From assembly GCA_964504195.1 (NCBI GenBank), contig CAZDDI010000003.1, positions 102,809 to 166,808 of the forward strand: a stretch of 64,000 nt of DNA, read 5' to 3'. The DNA comes from CAZDDI01 sp964504195 (GTDB lineage: Bacteria; Chloroflexota; Anaerolineae; B4-G1; SLSP01). The translations under genes were made by a program, and so were the position numbers. Under the pieces are notes generated by a model that did not search any database, had not been told where the DNA came from, and saw only the letters and a program-made list of their open reading frames with translations. Of the stretch, positions 42,352 through 50,752 are shown piece after piece; the first letter of the stretch is position 1; each line of letters begins with the position of its first letter.

Positions 42352-43023
42352 ATGGAAACCCTTAAAGAGCACCCCTTCTGGCGCTATCGCTGGTTCTTTG
42401 TGTTGGATTTTCTTCTCATCAGTGCGGGCGTGCTGGCCTGGACATTGTGGACGTTGACCATACGCTTCGAGTATCTTATCTTCCGCGCGCCGGAGTACGT
42501 CCCGGAACGCCCGGTGGCGGTTGTCTTTGGTGCGGGCTACTGGCCCGATGGACGGCTTAGTCCAGTATTGCAAGATCGCATTGATTCTGGCATTGAGCTC
42601 TACCGGGCCGGGCGCGTGCAAAAGCTACTCTTCAGCGGTGATAATCGCTTCGAGCATTATGACGAGCCGGGACGTATGTTGGAGTACGCGCTGGAACAGG
42701 GTGTGCCTCGTGAGGCCATCGTGCTTGATTATGCTGGGCGGCGTACCTATGATACGTGTTATCGCGCCCGCGATATTTTCCAGGTGCAGCAGGTGGTGCT
42801 GGTTACGAATCGCTACCACTTGCCGCGCGCACTGGAAACCTGCCAGGCGCTGGGCCTGGATGCGGTGGGCTATGCCGCTGATCGGCAACCTTACATCCGC
42901 CGCTATCTTGCCTGGTACTGGGCGCGGGAATTCCCCGCAATATGGCGTGGCTGGTGGGATGTGTATGTCGCCCGCCCCTTGCCCGTTCTCGGTGATCCGC
43001 TGCCGATTTTCCCTTCACAATAA
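42352..43023 (+). CDS. DUF218/SanA-like envelope protein
   Basis: 223 residues. One N-terminal helix (FFVLDFLLISAGVLAWTLWTL) precedes the DUF218 domain. The domain shows VVFGAGYWPDGRLSPVLQDRID, LLFSGDN, RRTYDTCYRARDIF and VVLVTNRYHLPRAL, the SanA/YdcF pattern. SanA proteins act at the cell envelope in an unclear way; vancomycin sensitivity was described for E. coli SanA. Confidence 0.85.
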   Translation: METLKEHPFWRYRWFFVLDFLLISAGVLAWTLWTLTIRFEYLIFRAPEYVPERPVAVVFGAGYWPDGRLSPVLQDRIDSGIELYRAGRVQKLLFSGDNRFEHYDEPGRMLEYALEQGVPREAIVLDYAGRRTYDTCYRARDIFQVQQVVLVTNRYHLPRALETCQALGLDAVGYAADRQPYIRRYLAWYWAREFPAIWRGWWDVYVARPLPVLGDPLPIFPSQ

Positions 43024-43093
43024 CTTCTGTGCGTGGTATATCTTATGGGACTTATTCTCGATGTGCTAGTTGTAATTTGAAAGGAGTCCCCCG

Positions 43094-44128
43094 ATGGTAT
43101 CAGAGGAAACACAGCCCACAAGAAAACCCTCCAAACCTGATTGGTTGAAGGATCTCATGCCTTATCAAAAGGCAGACCTCAAAAAGTCGCTTTGGCAGTT
43201 GACGCACACACTTATTCCATACTTTGCCCTGCTCGTGTGGATGGTTTACACTGTACAGCAGGGCTACTCCTACTGGCTCACCCTGGCGTTGGCCGTACCT
43301 GCCGGTGGGTTGCTCGTGCGGATTTTTATTTTCTTTCACGATTGTGGACATGGCTCGTTTTTCGCACAGCGCTGGGCCAACACGCTCGTAGGCTATATTA
43401 CTGGCATTCTTACCTTTACGCCTTATGAGGATTGGCGACACGCGCATGGTATTCATCACGCGGCAGCGGGCAATCTGGATAAGCGTGGGGTGGGTGATGT
43501 GCTGACGCTGACAGTAGCCGAGTACCTGGCGTTACCCCGATTGCAACGGCTGGGGTATACGCTATTTCGTAACCCGTTTATTATGTTCGGGCTAGGGCCG
43601 GCGTTTATCTTCTTGCTTAGTTCCCGACTGCCTGGCAAACGTACCACGGCGGCTGGTCGGCGTAGCGTCTTTATCACGAATAGCGCACTCCTGGTGATCA
43701 TCGCTGTTTCCAGTCTTACCATTGGGTTGCGCACGTATCTGCTAGTGCAGTTACCGGTCATCTTAATCGCTGCGGGGATGGGTGTGTGGCTGTTTTATGT
43801 ACAGCATCAATTTGTCGGGGTCTATTGGGCGCGACAGGAGACATGGGATGCGGTGCGTGCCTCGCTGGAGGGGAGTTCCTACTACCGGTTGCCTGGCGTG
43901 TTGCGTTGGTTCACCGGTAACATCGGCTTGCACCATATTCATCACTTACGCCCGCGCATCCCCAATTACAACCTACAAGCCTGTTATGATGCCATACCCG
44001 AAGTACGCGCCGTCAAGCCGTTGACGCTTCGCGCCAGCCTTGCGTCGTTGCGGCTCAATCTGTGGGATGAAACGGCTCAAAGGCTGGTCAGCTTTAGCGA
44101 TTTACGCCGGATGCGCGTGAAGGCGTAA
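43094..44128 (+). CDS. Membrane fatty acid desaturase
   Basis: 344 residues with the three histidine boxes of acyl-lipid desaturases: FHDCGHGSFF, HAHGIHHAAAG and HHIHHLRPRIPNY. Hydrophobic stretches between the boxes fit four membrane helices. It introduces a double bond into membrane acyl chains using a di-iron centre. An AAAGGAG site precedes the ATG. Oxygen dependence suggests the host is not strictly anaerobic, an inference. Confidence 0.92.
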   Translation: MVSEETQPTRKPSKPDWLKDLMPYQKADLKKSLWQLTHTLIPYFALLVWMVYTVQQGYSYWLTLALAVPAGGLLVRIFIFFHDCGHGSFFAQRWANTLVGYITGILTFTPYEDWRHAHGIHHAAAGNLDKRGVGDVLTLTVAEYLALPRLQRLGYTLFRNPFIMFGLGPAFIFLLSSRLPGKRTTAAGRRSVFITNSALLVIIAVSSLTIGLRTYLLVQLPVILIAAGMGVWLFYVQHQFVGVYWARQETWDAVRASLEGSSYYRLPGVLRWFTGNIGLHHIHHLRPRIPNYNLQACYDAIPEVRAVKPLTLRASLASLRLNLWDETAQRLVSFSDLRRMRVKA

Positions 44129-44147
44129 CCGAGTCATGAAGTTAAGA

Positions 44148-44231
44148 CCGGGCAGGTTTCGCCCAAATTGGGTGGGGTAGTATTCTATCAGTGAATAACA
44201 GCTTCAAGGCCTTGAAACCTGCCAGGTCTAT
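44148..44231. repeat. Inverted repeat of the GGCAGGTTTC type
   Basis: GGCAGGTTTC near 44154 faces GAAACCTGCC near 44214, with GACC/GGTC beyond, in the non-coding stretch after the desaturase. No gene is supported in 44129-44356. Confidence 0.5.
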
Positions 44232-44356
44232 GGCCTAAACTTAATGACATTGAATTGCAACTACACAGCCGTTGTCATTGTGATTGGTATCTGTAGCGCA
44301 ATCTCATCTGAAAATGGCGAATAGCGAATGGCGAATCTCAAATACTTGACCTGTAG

Positions 44357-44695
44357 TGGGTCTCAAAAGCGCTGACATCTGGGAACGGATTGTAGAGCAG
44401 CGGTTGCCGGGCTTCTGCCCTCTTGGAACAGGCAACCTCAAGCCGGTATTTTTGAGCGGTGCGGACTTGCGTCGGCACATCAACCACGTCAAACAAGAGC
44501 GACACCTGCTAAATTATCACGAAATTGCCCTGCGTTTCAAGGTGAAATCTACAGTGGTCGCTCGCTGGATTGATAACGGGTTGCTTACCCCTTCTCTCAA
44601 GATCGGCGCGGCGGAGTATTTTACCCAGGCTGAGGTGGATGACTTCTGCGCGAATCATATTTTCACCGAGCAAGCGGCGGAAATCCTGAAAGTTG
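44357..44695 (+). repeat. 339 bp direct repeat, copy 1 (other copy 63609-63947)
   Basis: Apart from scattered differences in the first ~50 bp and one or two near the end, both copies are the same. They lie 19,252 bp apart in the same orientation and bracket the RM, HerA-NurA and tns genes. Confidence 0.95.
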
Positions 44696-44974
44696 ACCGT
44701 ACAAACATGGACGCGGATGGGTCGTTTGCAGCCCCTCGCCGGGCCGGAAATTGATGGCGGGCATCGCTATTTGTTCCGCCGCAGTGATCTGGAAGCGTTG
44801 CGACCGGCCCAACGCCTGAGCGCGCCCCAGAAGGCAAAGCAATTGGGCATTAGTCGCTCGCAACTGTTGCAATGGATCAAACAGGGGAAGGTAACGCCCA
44901 TCTCCGGGCCGGGGATTGATGGGTGTGGGCGTTATTTGTTTGTGGGGGAAGCCATAATTGGAAATATACTCTAA
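44357..44974 (+). pseudogene. tniQ 3'-end remnant (frameshifted)
   Basis: 44357-44695 is almost identical to 63609-63947 inside the intact-looking tniQ. The start of the gene is missing. The frame runs to AAEILKV and then shifts by one base near 44694. It continues in another frame as VQTWTRMGRLQPLAGPEIDGG and LGISRSQLLQWIKQGKVTP, ending at 44974. Joined, the pieces give a series of winged helix-turn-helix modules each ending in a GxxYxF beta hairpin. Everything upstream of 44357 shows no transposon gene, so this is a broken fragment at the edge of the island. Confidence 0.85.
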
Positions 44975-44994
44975 TGATACAACACTACTGATAA

Positions 44995-45033
44995 AAAGTT
45001 ACCGTCCGATAATCAAGTCGGGCGGTAACTTTT
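44995..45033. terminator. Bidirectional terminator between tniQ remnant and DUF3800 gene
   Basis: AAAAGTTACCG and CGGTAACTTTT form an 11 bp stem with CCGA/TCGG inside; A- and T-tracts on both sides allow use on either strand. It would end the minus-strand RM operon. Confidence 0.85.
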
Positions 45034-45073
45034 GATAATTTGAAAACGCAAACTAATGACAAAAGGTTATTAA

Positions 45074-45844
45074 TCATGCGATATGCAAGATTCCCAACCC
45101 TTGCTTTGTTGCTTTTGGCCCGTATTTATCAATGAATTGACTCAAATAAGCTTCATCTCCCTCGGCAGCTTGCCAGATAACCCCACACACGAAATCGGCA
45201 ATTTGGATAGCTTCGTTATCTTGTGAGTCAAAGAATTCAATCTGTGCTTGGATAGCCAGCATTTCACGAAGCGAATCTGATACTGATTTAGGTGAATTTC
45301 CCTTCTCAATATTTTGCCGATGTTGAGACCATTGATTTTGCCGTTGTATTTCATGCTTTTGACTACCGAGTCGGTCAAGCCAGAGTTTTCCCTGACCTTT
45401 CTGTACACTTAAGAACAATGCAAACTGCGCCACAGGCCCCAACCACATCAAATCATAGTCTATCTTATCGTTCCCTTTTTTGCTTTGGACAATAAATGTT
45501 CCAGTGGCCCGATCTTTACGGGCTACCGCTACTGCTGGAATAATAGGGGCTTCCCTAAAAAGGTGTTCTAATGCCAATGCTGCTAAATAACGTCGGCCTT
45601 TTGGGTTTTTAATCATAATAGGTGTAGGGATTTTGGGGTCGTCCGCATGTACAAAAAAATGCTTCCATTTTAATTCTACGTTAGCATCACCACACATTTC
45701 AGTTTTGATGCGTTGCCAGGCAGTAATTGCTTTAGGCAGATCGCTTTCGGAAACAACATAACCGCCAAACACAAAGGTGTTACTGACGCCAGATGACATA
45801 CCTGGTGTACCCATTTCATCAGCTACAAAAAGATAAGATTTCAA
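45074..45844 (-). CDS. DUF3800 family protein
   Basis: 256 residues. It begins KSYLFVADEMGTPG, with an early Asp as in DUF3800. A QDNEAIQIADFVCGVIWQA stretch near the end is the family hallmark (LQxADxxxG). DUF3800 proteins are predicted RNase H-fold nucleases and often lie in defence islands. It is the last gene of the RM operon and overlaps the HU gene by 4 bp. Confidence 0.85.
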   Translation of the reverse strand: MKSYLFVADEMGTPGMSSGVSNTFVFGGYVVSESDLPKAITAWQRIKTEMCGDANVELKWKHFFVHADDPKIPTPIMIKNPKGRRYLAALALEHLFREAPIIPAVAVARKDRATGTFIVQSKKGNDKIDYDLMWLGPVAQFALFLSVQKGQGKLWLDRLGSQKHEIQRQNQWSQHRQNIEKGNSPKSVSDSLREMLAIQAQIEFFDSQDNEAIQIADFVCGVIWQAAEGDEAYLSQFIDKYGPKATKQGLGILHIA

Positions 45845-46104
45845 ATTTCCCCTTTATACGTCGAAGACCAGCCAAAGAGCTTCCGCAACCTCTGCGCGGG
45901 ATTAAACTTGAAGACCGCTGTGCGTCCCTCATCGCGGATGTAAAACGTGCCGAAGTTGCGCAGTGAAACGCTCTCCCCGCGTTTGAGCGCCGCGTAGATT
46001 TCTTCCAGCATGGCCTCCAGGATTGGCGCGACGGTCTCTGGCGCAGTATCCAGCCGTTGCGCGATTCGCGCGATGAGGTCTGTTTTGTCTATGCTATTGC
46101 TCAT
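45841..46104 (-). CDS. HU/IHF-family DNA-binding protein
   Basis: 87 residues, the usual HU length. Motifs: DKTDLIARIAQRLDTAPETV, LKRGESVSLRNFGTFYIRDE and a C-terminal FKFNPAQRLRKLFG. It should bend DNA as a dimer. Its ATG overlaps the hsdS stop and its stop overlaps the DUF3800 start, so it is tied to the RM operon by translation, which is unusual for a nucleoid protein. Confidence 0.9.
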   Translation of the reverse strand: MSNSIDKTDLIARIAQRLDTAPETVAPILEAMLEEIYAALKRGESVSLRNFGTFYIRDEGRTAVFKFNPAQRLRKLFGWSSTYKGEI

Positions 46105-47363
46105 AGTTCTCCCCGAAACCCCCGTGCCAGGATGGACGCCTCCAACCCTGCCAGTTCCGCCGCTGCGACCGCCTGCGCCCCCCGCAACGCCGCGACCTGC
46201 GCCTGCACGCTATCCAGATAGGCAACGATGCGCTGTTGTTCTCGAAGTGATGGTAAGGGCGGTTTGAGTGCTTTTATAATCATAGCATTTAGATTGGGTT
46301 GATTGCCGCCGCGCATTTCACTTTGTTGGCGTAAATCTTTGTATTTCCGTCGAAACCAAAATTGCAAATACCGAGGGTCAAATTCGTCAATGGCTGGCAG
46401 TAAGGCACAGCAAGCTTGGTTGGTTGCTGCTTGTATAGATAAAATCCCTGTTCTGCCACGTGTTTGCCCTTGTCCATACAATGCAATAAGTAAAGTCCCA
46501 ACTGGAAAGAGTTTTGCGCTGCTGTTTTCTATGGCCGCTGACGTTATGTGTTCTTCGGTTTCAGTAATAAATCCATCGTTCAATTCGCCGGTTTTAACCC
46601 ACGGTATATTTCCCCTATAATATTCAGGATTATCTCGTGAAGGAGTTCCGCCGCTGGTGATATGAGTGATCTCGTTTAGATTCTTCTGAGGAATAAATTG
46701 ACCTTCGATTTCTATGAATGTCTCTATTAGCGCCGCCTCAAGCAGCGATTCCGTCTCTTGCGCGATGCTCTCAAGCAACCGCCGCGCCTCGACGATCCGC
46801 GCAAACGCGGCTTCGATGTGGGCGACGATGCGGCGTTGTTCGGCCAATGGCGCGACGGGGATACTGGCATTCCAAAAATCAGCCATGCGCACGCGGGGCA
46901 TTCGCGCGCCACTGCTATTTCGGATTGCATATTCAACAAATTGCGGAGAGCGCAAATACCAAGCCAGGTATTCACGAGTAATGCCATCTTGATTGGGAAC
47001 TAGGGGCACAAATTCAGTGGTGGCAATGCCGGTATGTGTTGGAACAACTACTTTGTTCAAATAGGGGCGCAGTTTAGCATATAACACATGACAAGTATCA
47101 AACTGAATGCAATTACTGCGCACCTCCGTTCCCTTAACTTGATAGGGTTCAGGTTCCACCCAACCACCGCTGGGCAAACTATCCAGGCTGAGATACCGAA
47201 ATTCACGCGCGGGAAATTTAGTGGGTGAAATTTGGTCGGCACTGGCGGGTGCAATTTCTCCCAGCCGTCGCCATTCCCATCCCACCGGTAGGGGCGCACG
47301 GCTGTGCGCCCCTACCCCGTGCGCTACGCCGTGCAACCCGACCGGGTTATTCGTCATTTTCAT
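46101..47363 (-). CDS. hsdS: Type I restriction-modification specificity subunit HsdS
   Basis: 420 residues from the ATG at 47363; a longer frame runs back into the RAYT gene. Two target recognition domains are seen, each ended by a conserved helix: VAPLAEQRRIVAHIEAAFARI and LPSLREQQRIVAYLDSVQAQV. TRD1 starts at GWEWRRLGEIAP, and TRD2 holds ITSGGTPSRDNPEYYRGNIPWVKTGEL. The N-terminal GVGAHSRAPL is encoded by a palindromic repeat (47288-47315). It gives DNA sequence specificity to HsdM/HsdR. Confidence 0.94.
   Translation of the reverse strand: MKMTNNPVGLHGVAHGVGAHSRAPLPVGWEWRRLGEIAPASADQISPTKFPAREFRYLSLDSLPSGGWVEPEPYQVKGTEVRSNCIQFDTCHVLYAKLRPYLNKVVVPTHTGIATTEFVPLVPNQDGITREYLAWYLRSPQFVEYAIRNSSGARMPRVRMADFWNASIPVAPLAEQRRIVAHIEAAFARIVEARRLLESIAQETESLLEAALIETFIEIEGQFIPQKNLNEITHITSGGTPSRDNPEYYRGNIPWVKTGELNDGFITETEEHITSAAIENSSAKLFPVGTLLIALYGQGQTRGRTGILSIQAATNQACCALLPAIDEFDPRYLQFWFRRKYKDLRQQSEMRGGNQPNLNAMIIKALKPPLPSLREQQRIVAYLDSVQAQVAALRGAQAVAAAELAGLEASILARGFRGEL
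47288..47315. repeat. REP-like palindrome 1 (in hsdS)
   Basis: 28 bp near-perfect palindrome with arm GTAGGGGCGCACGG; it encodes part of GVGAHSRAPL near the HsdS N terminus. Confidence 0.85.
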
Positions 47364-47994
47364 CTTTCTGTAACATCTGCCAGATTTCGGCAGCCTGGGC
47401 GTCGCGCCCGGTTGGTGCGGGGTGATAGGTGTCCCATTCCCAACGGGCAGGGTTATTTTCAATATACGCGCGAATTGCCCCTAATGCGCGTTCTGTACGG
47501 ATAATGTGTTCCCAATAGTTGCGTTGCCAGACAGCTACACCGGGGGTATCGCGCAGAAGATTGATTTGTTTGGTTACAGCAGATTTGTATCCCGCTATTA
47601 ATGATCCCAATGATTTTGGTGGTCTATGTAGGGGCGGACGGCCGTCCGCCCTGGTTTCGGATGCCCCACCGGGCGTATCATTATTGGGCGCACCAGCGTG
47701 CGCCCAATAATGATACGCCCCTACGATCCATACAATGGCGTGGAAATGGTTAGGCATGACCACAAATGTGTTCAACTCAATCTCGCGGCGGATTTCTGCG
47801 GATTTCAACCATTCGTAGTGTACGACCTGTCCATAATCGTTCAGCGCCATTTCTCCGTCCACTACTTCGCCAAACAAATGGCTTTGATCAGCAACACACA
47901 AGGTCACAAAATAGGCACCCGGCCCGGTGTAATCATATCCTGGTAAGCGAATAGAACGCCGGTGATGGCGTTCAGGGTCATAATGATCTTTCAT
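47347..47994 (-). CDS. REP-associated tyrosine transposase-like protein (Y1_Tnp, HUH)
   Basis: 215 residues from the ATG at 47994. The HUH motif lies in VVMPNHFHAIVW, and the likely catalytic Tyr in LIAGYKSAVTKQIN. VWQRNYWEHIIRTERAL and YIENNPARWEWD complete the RAYT pattern. The start lies inside the end of hsdM and the stop inside the start of hsdS, about 17 bp each, so it is translated as part of the operon. Its middle carries an insert (AYHYWAHAGAPNNDTP and after) encoded by palindromic repeats. Such proteins act on REP palindromes. Confidence 0.88.
   Translation of the reverse strand: MKDHYDPERHHRRSIRLPGYDYTGPGAYFVTLCVADQSHLFGEVVDGEMALNDYGQVVHYEWLKSAEIRREIELNTFVVMPNHFHAIVWIVGAYHYWAHAGAPNNDTPGGASETRADGRPPLHRPPKSLGSLIAGYKSAVTKQINLLRDTPGVAVWQRNYWEHIIRTERALGAIRAYIENNPARWEWDTYHPAPTGRDAQAAEIWQMLQKDENDE
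47628..47651. repeat. REP-like palindrome 2 (in RAYT gene)
   Basis: GGGCGGACGG/CCGTCCGCCC palindrome, a variant of the same family, in frame inside the RAYT gene. Confidence 0.75.
47671..47720. repeat. 23 bp perfect inverted repeat inside RAYT gene
   Basis: The arm GGGCGTATCATTATTGGGCG plus CAC (47671-47693) pairs perfectly with 47698-47720 around CAGC. It abuts palindrome 2 and ends in CCCCTAC, so it is of the same family with an AT-rich middle. Confidence 0.85.
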
Positions 47995-49477
47995 CCCCAT
48001 CCCCCACCAATTCGTGCAGCTCTTCCACAATCCCCGTCATCTCGCGCAGGCGTTCGAGCAAACTCGCGGTGATTTCCGCCGGGTGACGGGTGGCAGCGGC
48101 CTCGGCCCGGCCAGGATTGCGTGCGCTCAGGTCATAGCCGCGCTCGCGCAAGTCCGCCGCCGTGACGATCCAGGCGTTTGCGGTGGGTTCCGGGCGCGGG
48201 CCGCCCTCACGCCGGTAAGCGTCCCAGGCCGCCCAGAGCGTCCGCGCTTCGGCAAAGTGTTCATCAGCTATCGGCGCACCCTTGCTAAACTTCTTCAAGC
48301 CCTCCGGCAGCGGCAATTCGTAGTACCAGACTTCAGTGGTCGGGCCGGGCCGCTCGAAGAACAAGAGCGCGGTCTTCACATCGGAGTACGGCGCGAACGT
48401 CCCCGGCGGCAGGCTCACCACCGTATGCAGCGCGAACTGCTCCAGCAGTTGCTTTTTCACCTCAGCGAAGGCCCCGCCCCGGAACAGCGTCCCTTCCGGC
48501 ACGACCATACCGCAGCGCGCGCCGGCGCGCGGCTTCAGTTTCTTCATAATGTATTCCAGAAACAGCAACTCGGTGGCGTTCGCCGGGATGGGGAAATTCG
48601 CCTGGATGTGCCGCCCTTCGGTGCCGCCAAACGGTGGATTGGTGATGATGACATCGTACCGCTCGGCCACCCCGCCCAAGACGCTCTCTTCCAGCGTATT
48701 GCGCCGCTGGATGTGCGGCGCAGTGATCCCATGCAGCACCAGGTTCAGCGTCCCCAACAACGCGGGCACGGCTTTCTTCTCCTGCCCGTAGAACGTGGCC
48801 TCTTGCAGCGTGCGCTCATCTTCCACGCGCTGGGCCTGCGGCTTGAGCGCCTCGTAAGCCCCGGAGAGGAAGCCGCACGTTCCCGCAGCTGGATCGTAGA
48901 CAGTCTCGCCCAGGCGGGGTTGGGTCACGGTCACCACAAAGCGCACCACCGAGCGCGGCGTGAAAAACTCACCCGCCAGCTTGTTCTCATTGCCCAGCCG
49001 CCGCAGCAGCTCTTCGTAGACGTGGCCCACCGTAAAAATATCGTCCTGGCTGTGGAAGTTGATACCATCCACAATCCGCAGCACTTCCTTGAGGTTGTAG
49101 CCAGAAGCCGCCACAATCACGTTGCGGTCAGTGAACACGCCGCGAATCGTCTCGCGGAGCGCATCGCCGCTCAGCGTTTGCAACGTGGGAATGAGCCGCC
49201 CATGCACAAAGCGCAGCAGCTCTTCAGCATCCCAATCCTTGCGCGCCCAGGCCGGCCAGCGCAGCGCATCGGCCAGGATACGGGTATAAGCGCGCCCATC
49301 CAGCGCGGCCTCGGTCTCCCAAACCTCCTCTTGCGCATCCAGGAAGCGCAAAAAGAGCAGCCAGGCCAGATGCTCGATGTACTCCATCACGCCGCCGCAG
49401 TTGTTATCGCGGCGGAGAATATCACAAGCGCGCCAGATGTCATTGGCGAGGGATTCGCGGGTTTGGGGGGAGTTCAT
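47978..49477 (-). CDS. hsdM: Type I restriction-modification DNA methyltransferase HsdM
   Basis: 499 residues. An HsdM_N helical domain (ANDIWRACDILRRDNNCGGVMEY) is followed by the N6-adenine methyltransferase. Motif I is DPAAGTCGFLSGA and motif IV is TNPPFGG, the catalytic site. It methylates adenine in the HsdS target. Its last codons overlap the RAYT start; 47 bp separate its start from the nuclease gene upstream. Confidence 0.95.
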   Translation of the reverse strand: MNSPQTRESLANDIWRACDILRRDNNCGGVMEYIEHLAWLLFLRFLDAQEEVWETEAALDGRAYTRILADALRWPAWARKDWDAEELLRFVHGRLIPTLQTLSGDALRETIRGVFTDRNVIVAASGYNLKEVLRIVDGINFHSQDDIFTVGHVYEELLRRLGNENKLAGEFFTPRSVVRFVVTVTQPRLGETVYDPAAGTCGFLSGAYEALKPQAQRVEDERTLQEATFYGQEKKAVPALLGTLNLVLHGITAPHIQRRNTLEESVLGGVAERYDVIITNPPFGGTEGRHIQANFPIPANATELLFLEYIMKKLKPRAGARCGMVVPEGTLFRGGAFAEVKKQLLEQFALHTVVSLPPGTFAPYSDVKTALLFFERPGPTTEVWYYELPLPEGLKKFSKGAPIADEHFAEARTLWAAWDAYRREGGPRPEPTANAWIVTAADLRERGYDLSARNPGRAEAAATRHPAEITASLLERLREMTGIVEELHELVGDGDERSL

Positions 49478-49524
49478 ACGTTAATCCTTATCTTGATTTG
49501 CTGGATAAAAATTAGAGCTGCGGC

Positions 49525-50724
49525 TCATCCAGCATATAAGTTGTAAACAAGATGATGCAGTTCCACCAAGCGTTGTGGGTCATCAGGGAAACTATGCTGA
49601 GATTGATAATGCCCTTCGGTAATTTGAGTAAAAGCAGACCTGAAAGATGGGTGTCTTCGTGTGGCTTGTTCTACTTGATTAAGTACATTGGTGAAACTAA
49701 CATTACGAGAGAAAGTAATAATAATGCCGTAGTTATGCCGCCAGGTTAAATAGCCAAAAAGTTGATTGATGGTCTCAGCATAAAGAGTGGCTCCGCCCCA
49801 ATATTTACATTCGGCGATTAAAATGCCGCCCTTTTGAACCACTAAATAAATATCGGTTTTACCTTTTTTGCTGAAAGTCTCACCACTGGCGGCCCCTTCA
49901 AATACAATATTGAGATGGCTGAGAATAACATCGCGTAGACTTTCCTCTTCCATCTTCGTAAAAGTTGTCGGGGTAATTTCAAATTGCCGCCCGGCTCTAT
50001 CTATAATCTCAAGAACAGGTAACACCTTGTCTCTTTCAAGGACAAGTTCTTCTGGCCGTTTAGGTTGAGGCGGTTGCAAGAGGGGCTTGATTTCTCGGCG
50101 AATGGACAAATCAACCGCTGGGGATTGGCTCGCTTGTTTTATCTTAAGTGGAATGCTTGACCTTTGCACTAATGCTGCTAAATCGTGTGCGCGTTGCTCA
50201 ACTACTTTTTTGCGCGCCTTTATAAGTCGTTTTATGGTTTCAAGCAAGGCGGGATTAAAGGCTTGAATATCCTGGTTATGTGCCTCTAGCCACCGTTTTA
50301 ATGATTCTAAATCGTTTTCCACGCTTCCCGTAAAAGTGGTAAGTATCAAGGCAAATTGACGTTGGTCATACTCAAAAGTGTGTATCGTAGTAGTCCGTTG
50401 TAAAGTAGGTAGTATTTCTAGGACTTGTGCAATTTTAGTGTGCTGAATAACTGGGTAAGTTACCTTCAATAAAACGATTTCTTGACGCATCATTTCATCG
50501 AATTCATCGCGCCGCTCTTGCCATTTGGTGGTTTGTTCTACGAGCATTTCTCTGGTAGTATCATGTTCCACTGGCAGCAGTGAAAATTTATCAAACAGAT
50601 AAGCGGCATATTCTTCTGTTTCAACCACCAAAATATACTCATCAGGGCGTGAATTGATTTCCTGTTTCACCTTTTCTTCTGCTGCACGATAATACTCATG
50701 CATAGTTGGACCACGGAAAAACAT
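49525..50724 (-). CDS. Predicted PD-(D/E)XK nuclease embedded in the RM operon
   Basis: 399 residues. The first ~250 are helical with a likely coiled coil (KWQERRDEFDEMMRQEI, IKRLIKARKKVVEQ). The C-terminal ~130 hold a restriction-like nuclease: GKTDIYLVVQKGGILIAECKYW gives the D-x(n)-ExK triad. NQLFGYLTWRHNYGIIITFSRN is typical of Mrr/DUF-type endonuclease folds. It has low GC relative to hsdR. Its role may be an added effector or an anti-phage nuclease; that is inference. Confidence 0.75.
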   Translation of the reverse strand: MFFRGPTMHEYYRAAEEKVKQEINSRPDEYILVVETEEYAAYLFDKFSLLPVEHDTTREMLVEQTTKWQERRDEFDEMMRQEIVLLKVTYPVIQHTKIAQVLEILPTLQRTTTIHTFEYDQRQFALILTTFTGSVENDLESLKRWLEAHNQDIQAFNPALLETIKRLIKARKKVVEQRAHDLAALVQRSSIPLKIKQASQSPAVDLSIRREIKPLLQPPQPKRPEELVLERDKVLPVLEIIDRAGRQFEITPTTFTKMEEESLRDVILSHLNIVFEGAASGETFSKKGKTDIYLVVQKGGILIAECKYWGGATLYAETINQLFGYLTWRHNYGIIITFSRNVSFTNVLNQVEQATRRHPSFRSAFTQITEGHYQSQHSFPDDPQRLVELHHLVYNLYAG

Positions 50725-50752
50725 AGTAATTGTTCCTCTAGGTTAAATGGAT

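Noticed and set aside
44356..44754. A free-standing 132-residue gene
   Set aside because: It is the same sequence as the inside of tniQ and continues in another frame after a one-base shift, so it is a fragment.
46101..47462. hsdS starting at 47462
   Set aside because: The extra 33 residues are within the RAYT gene and lack similarity to HsdS; the ATG at 47363 keeps a short overlap typical of the operon.
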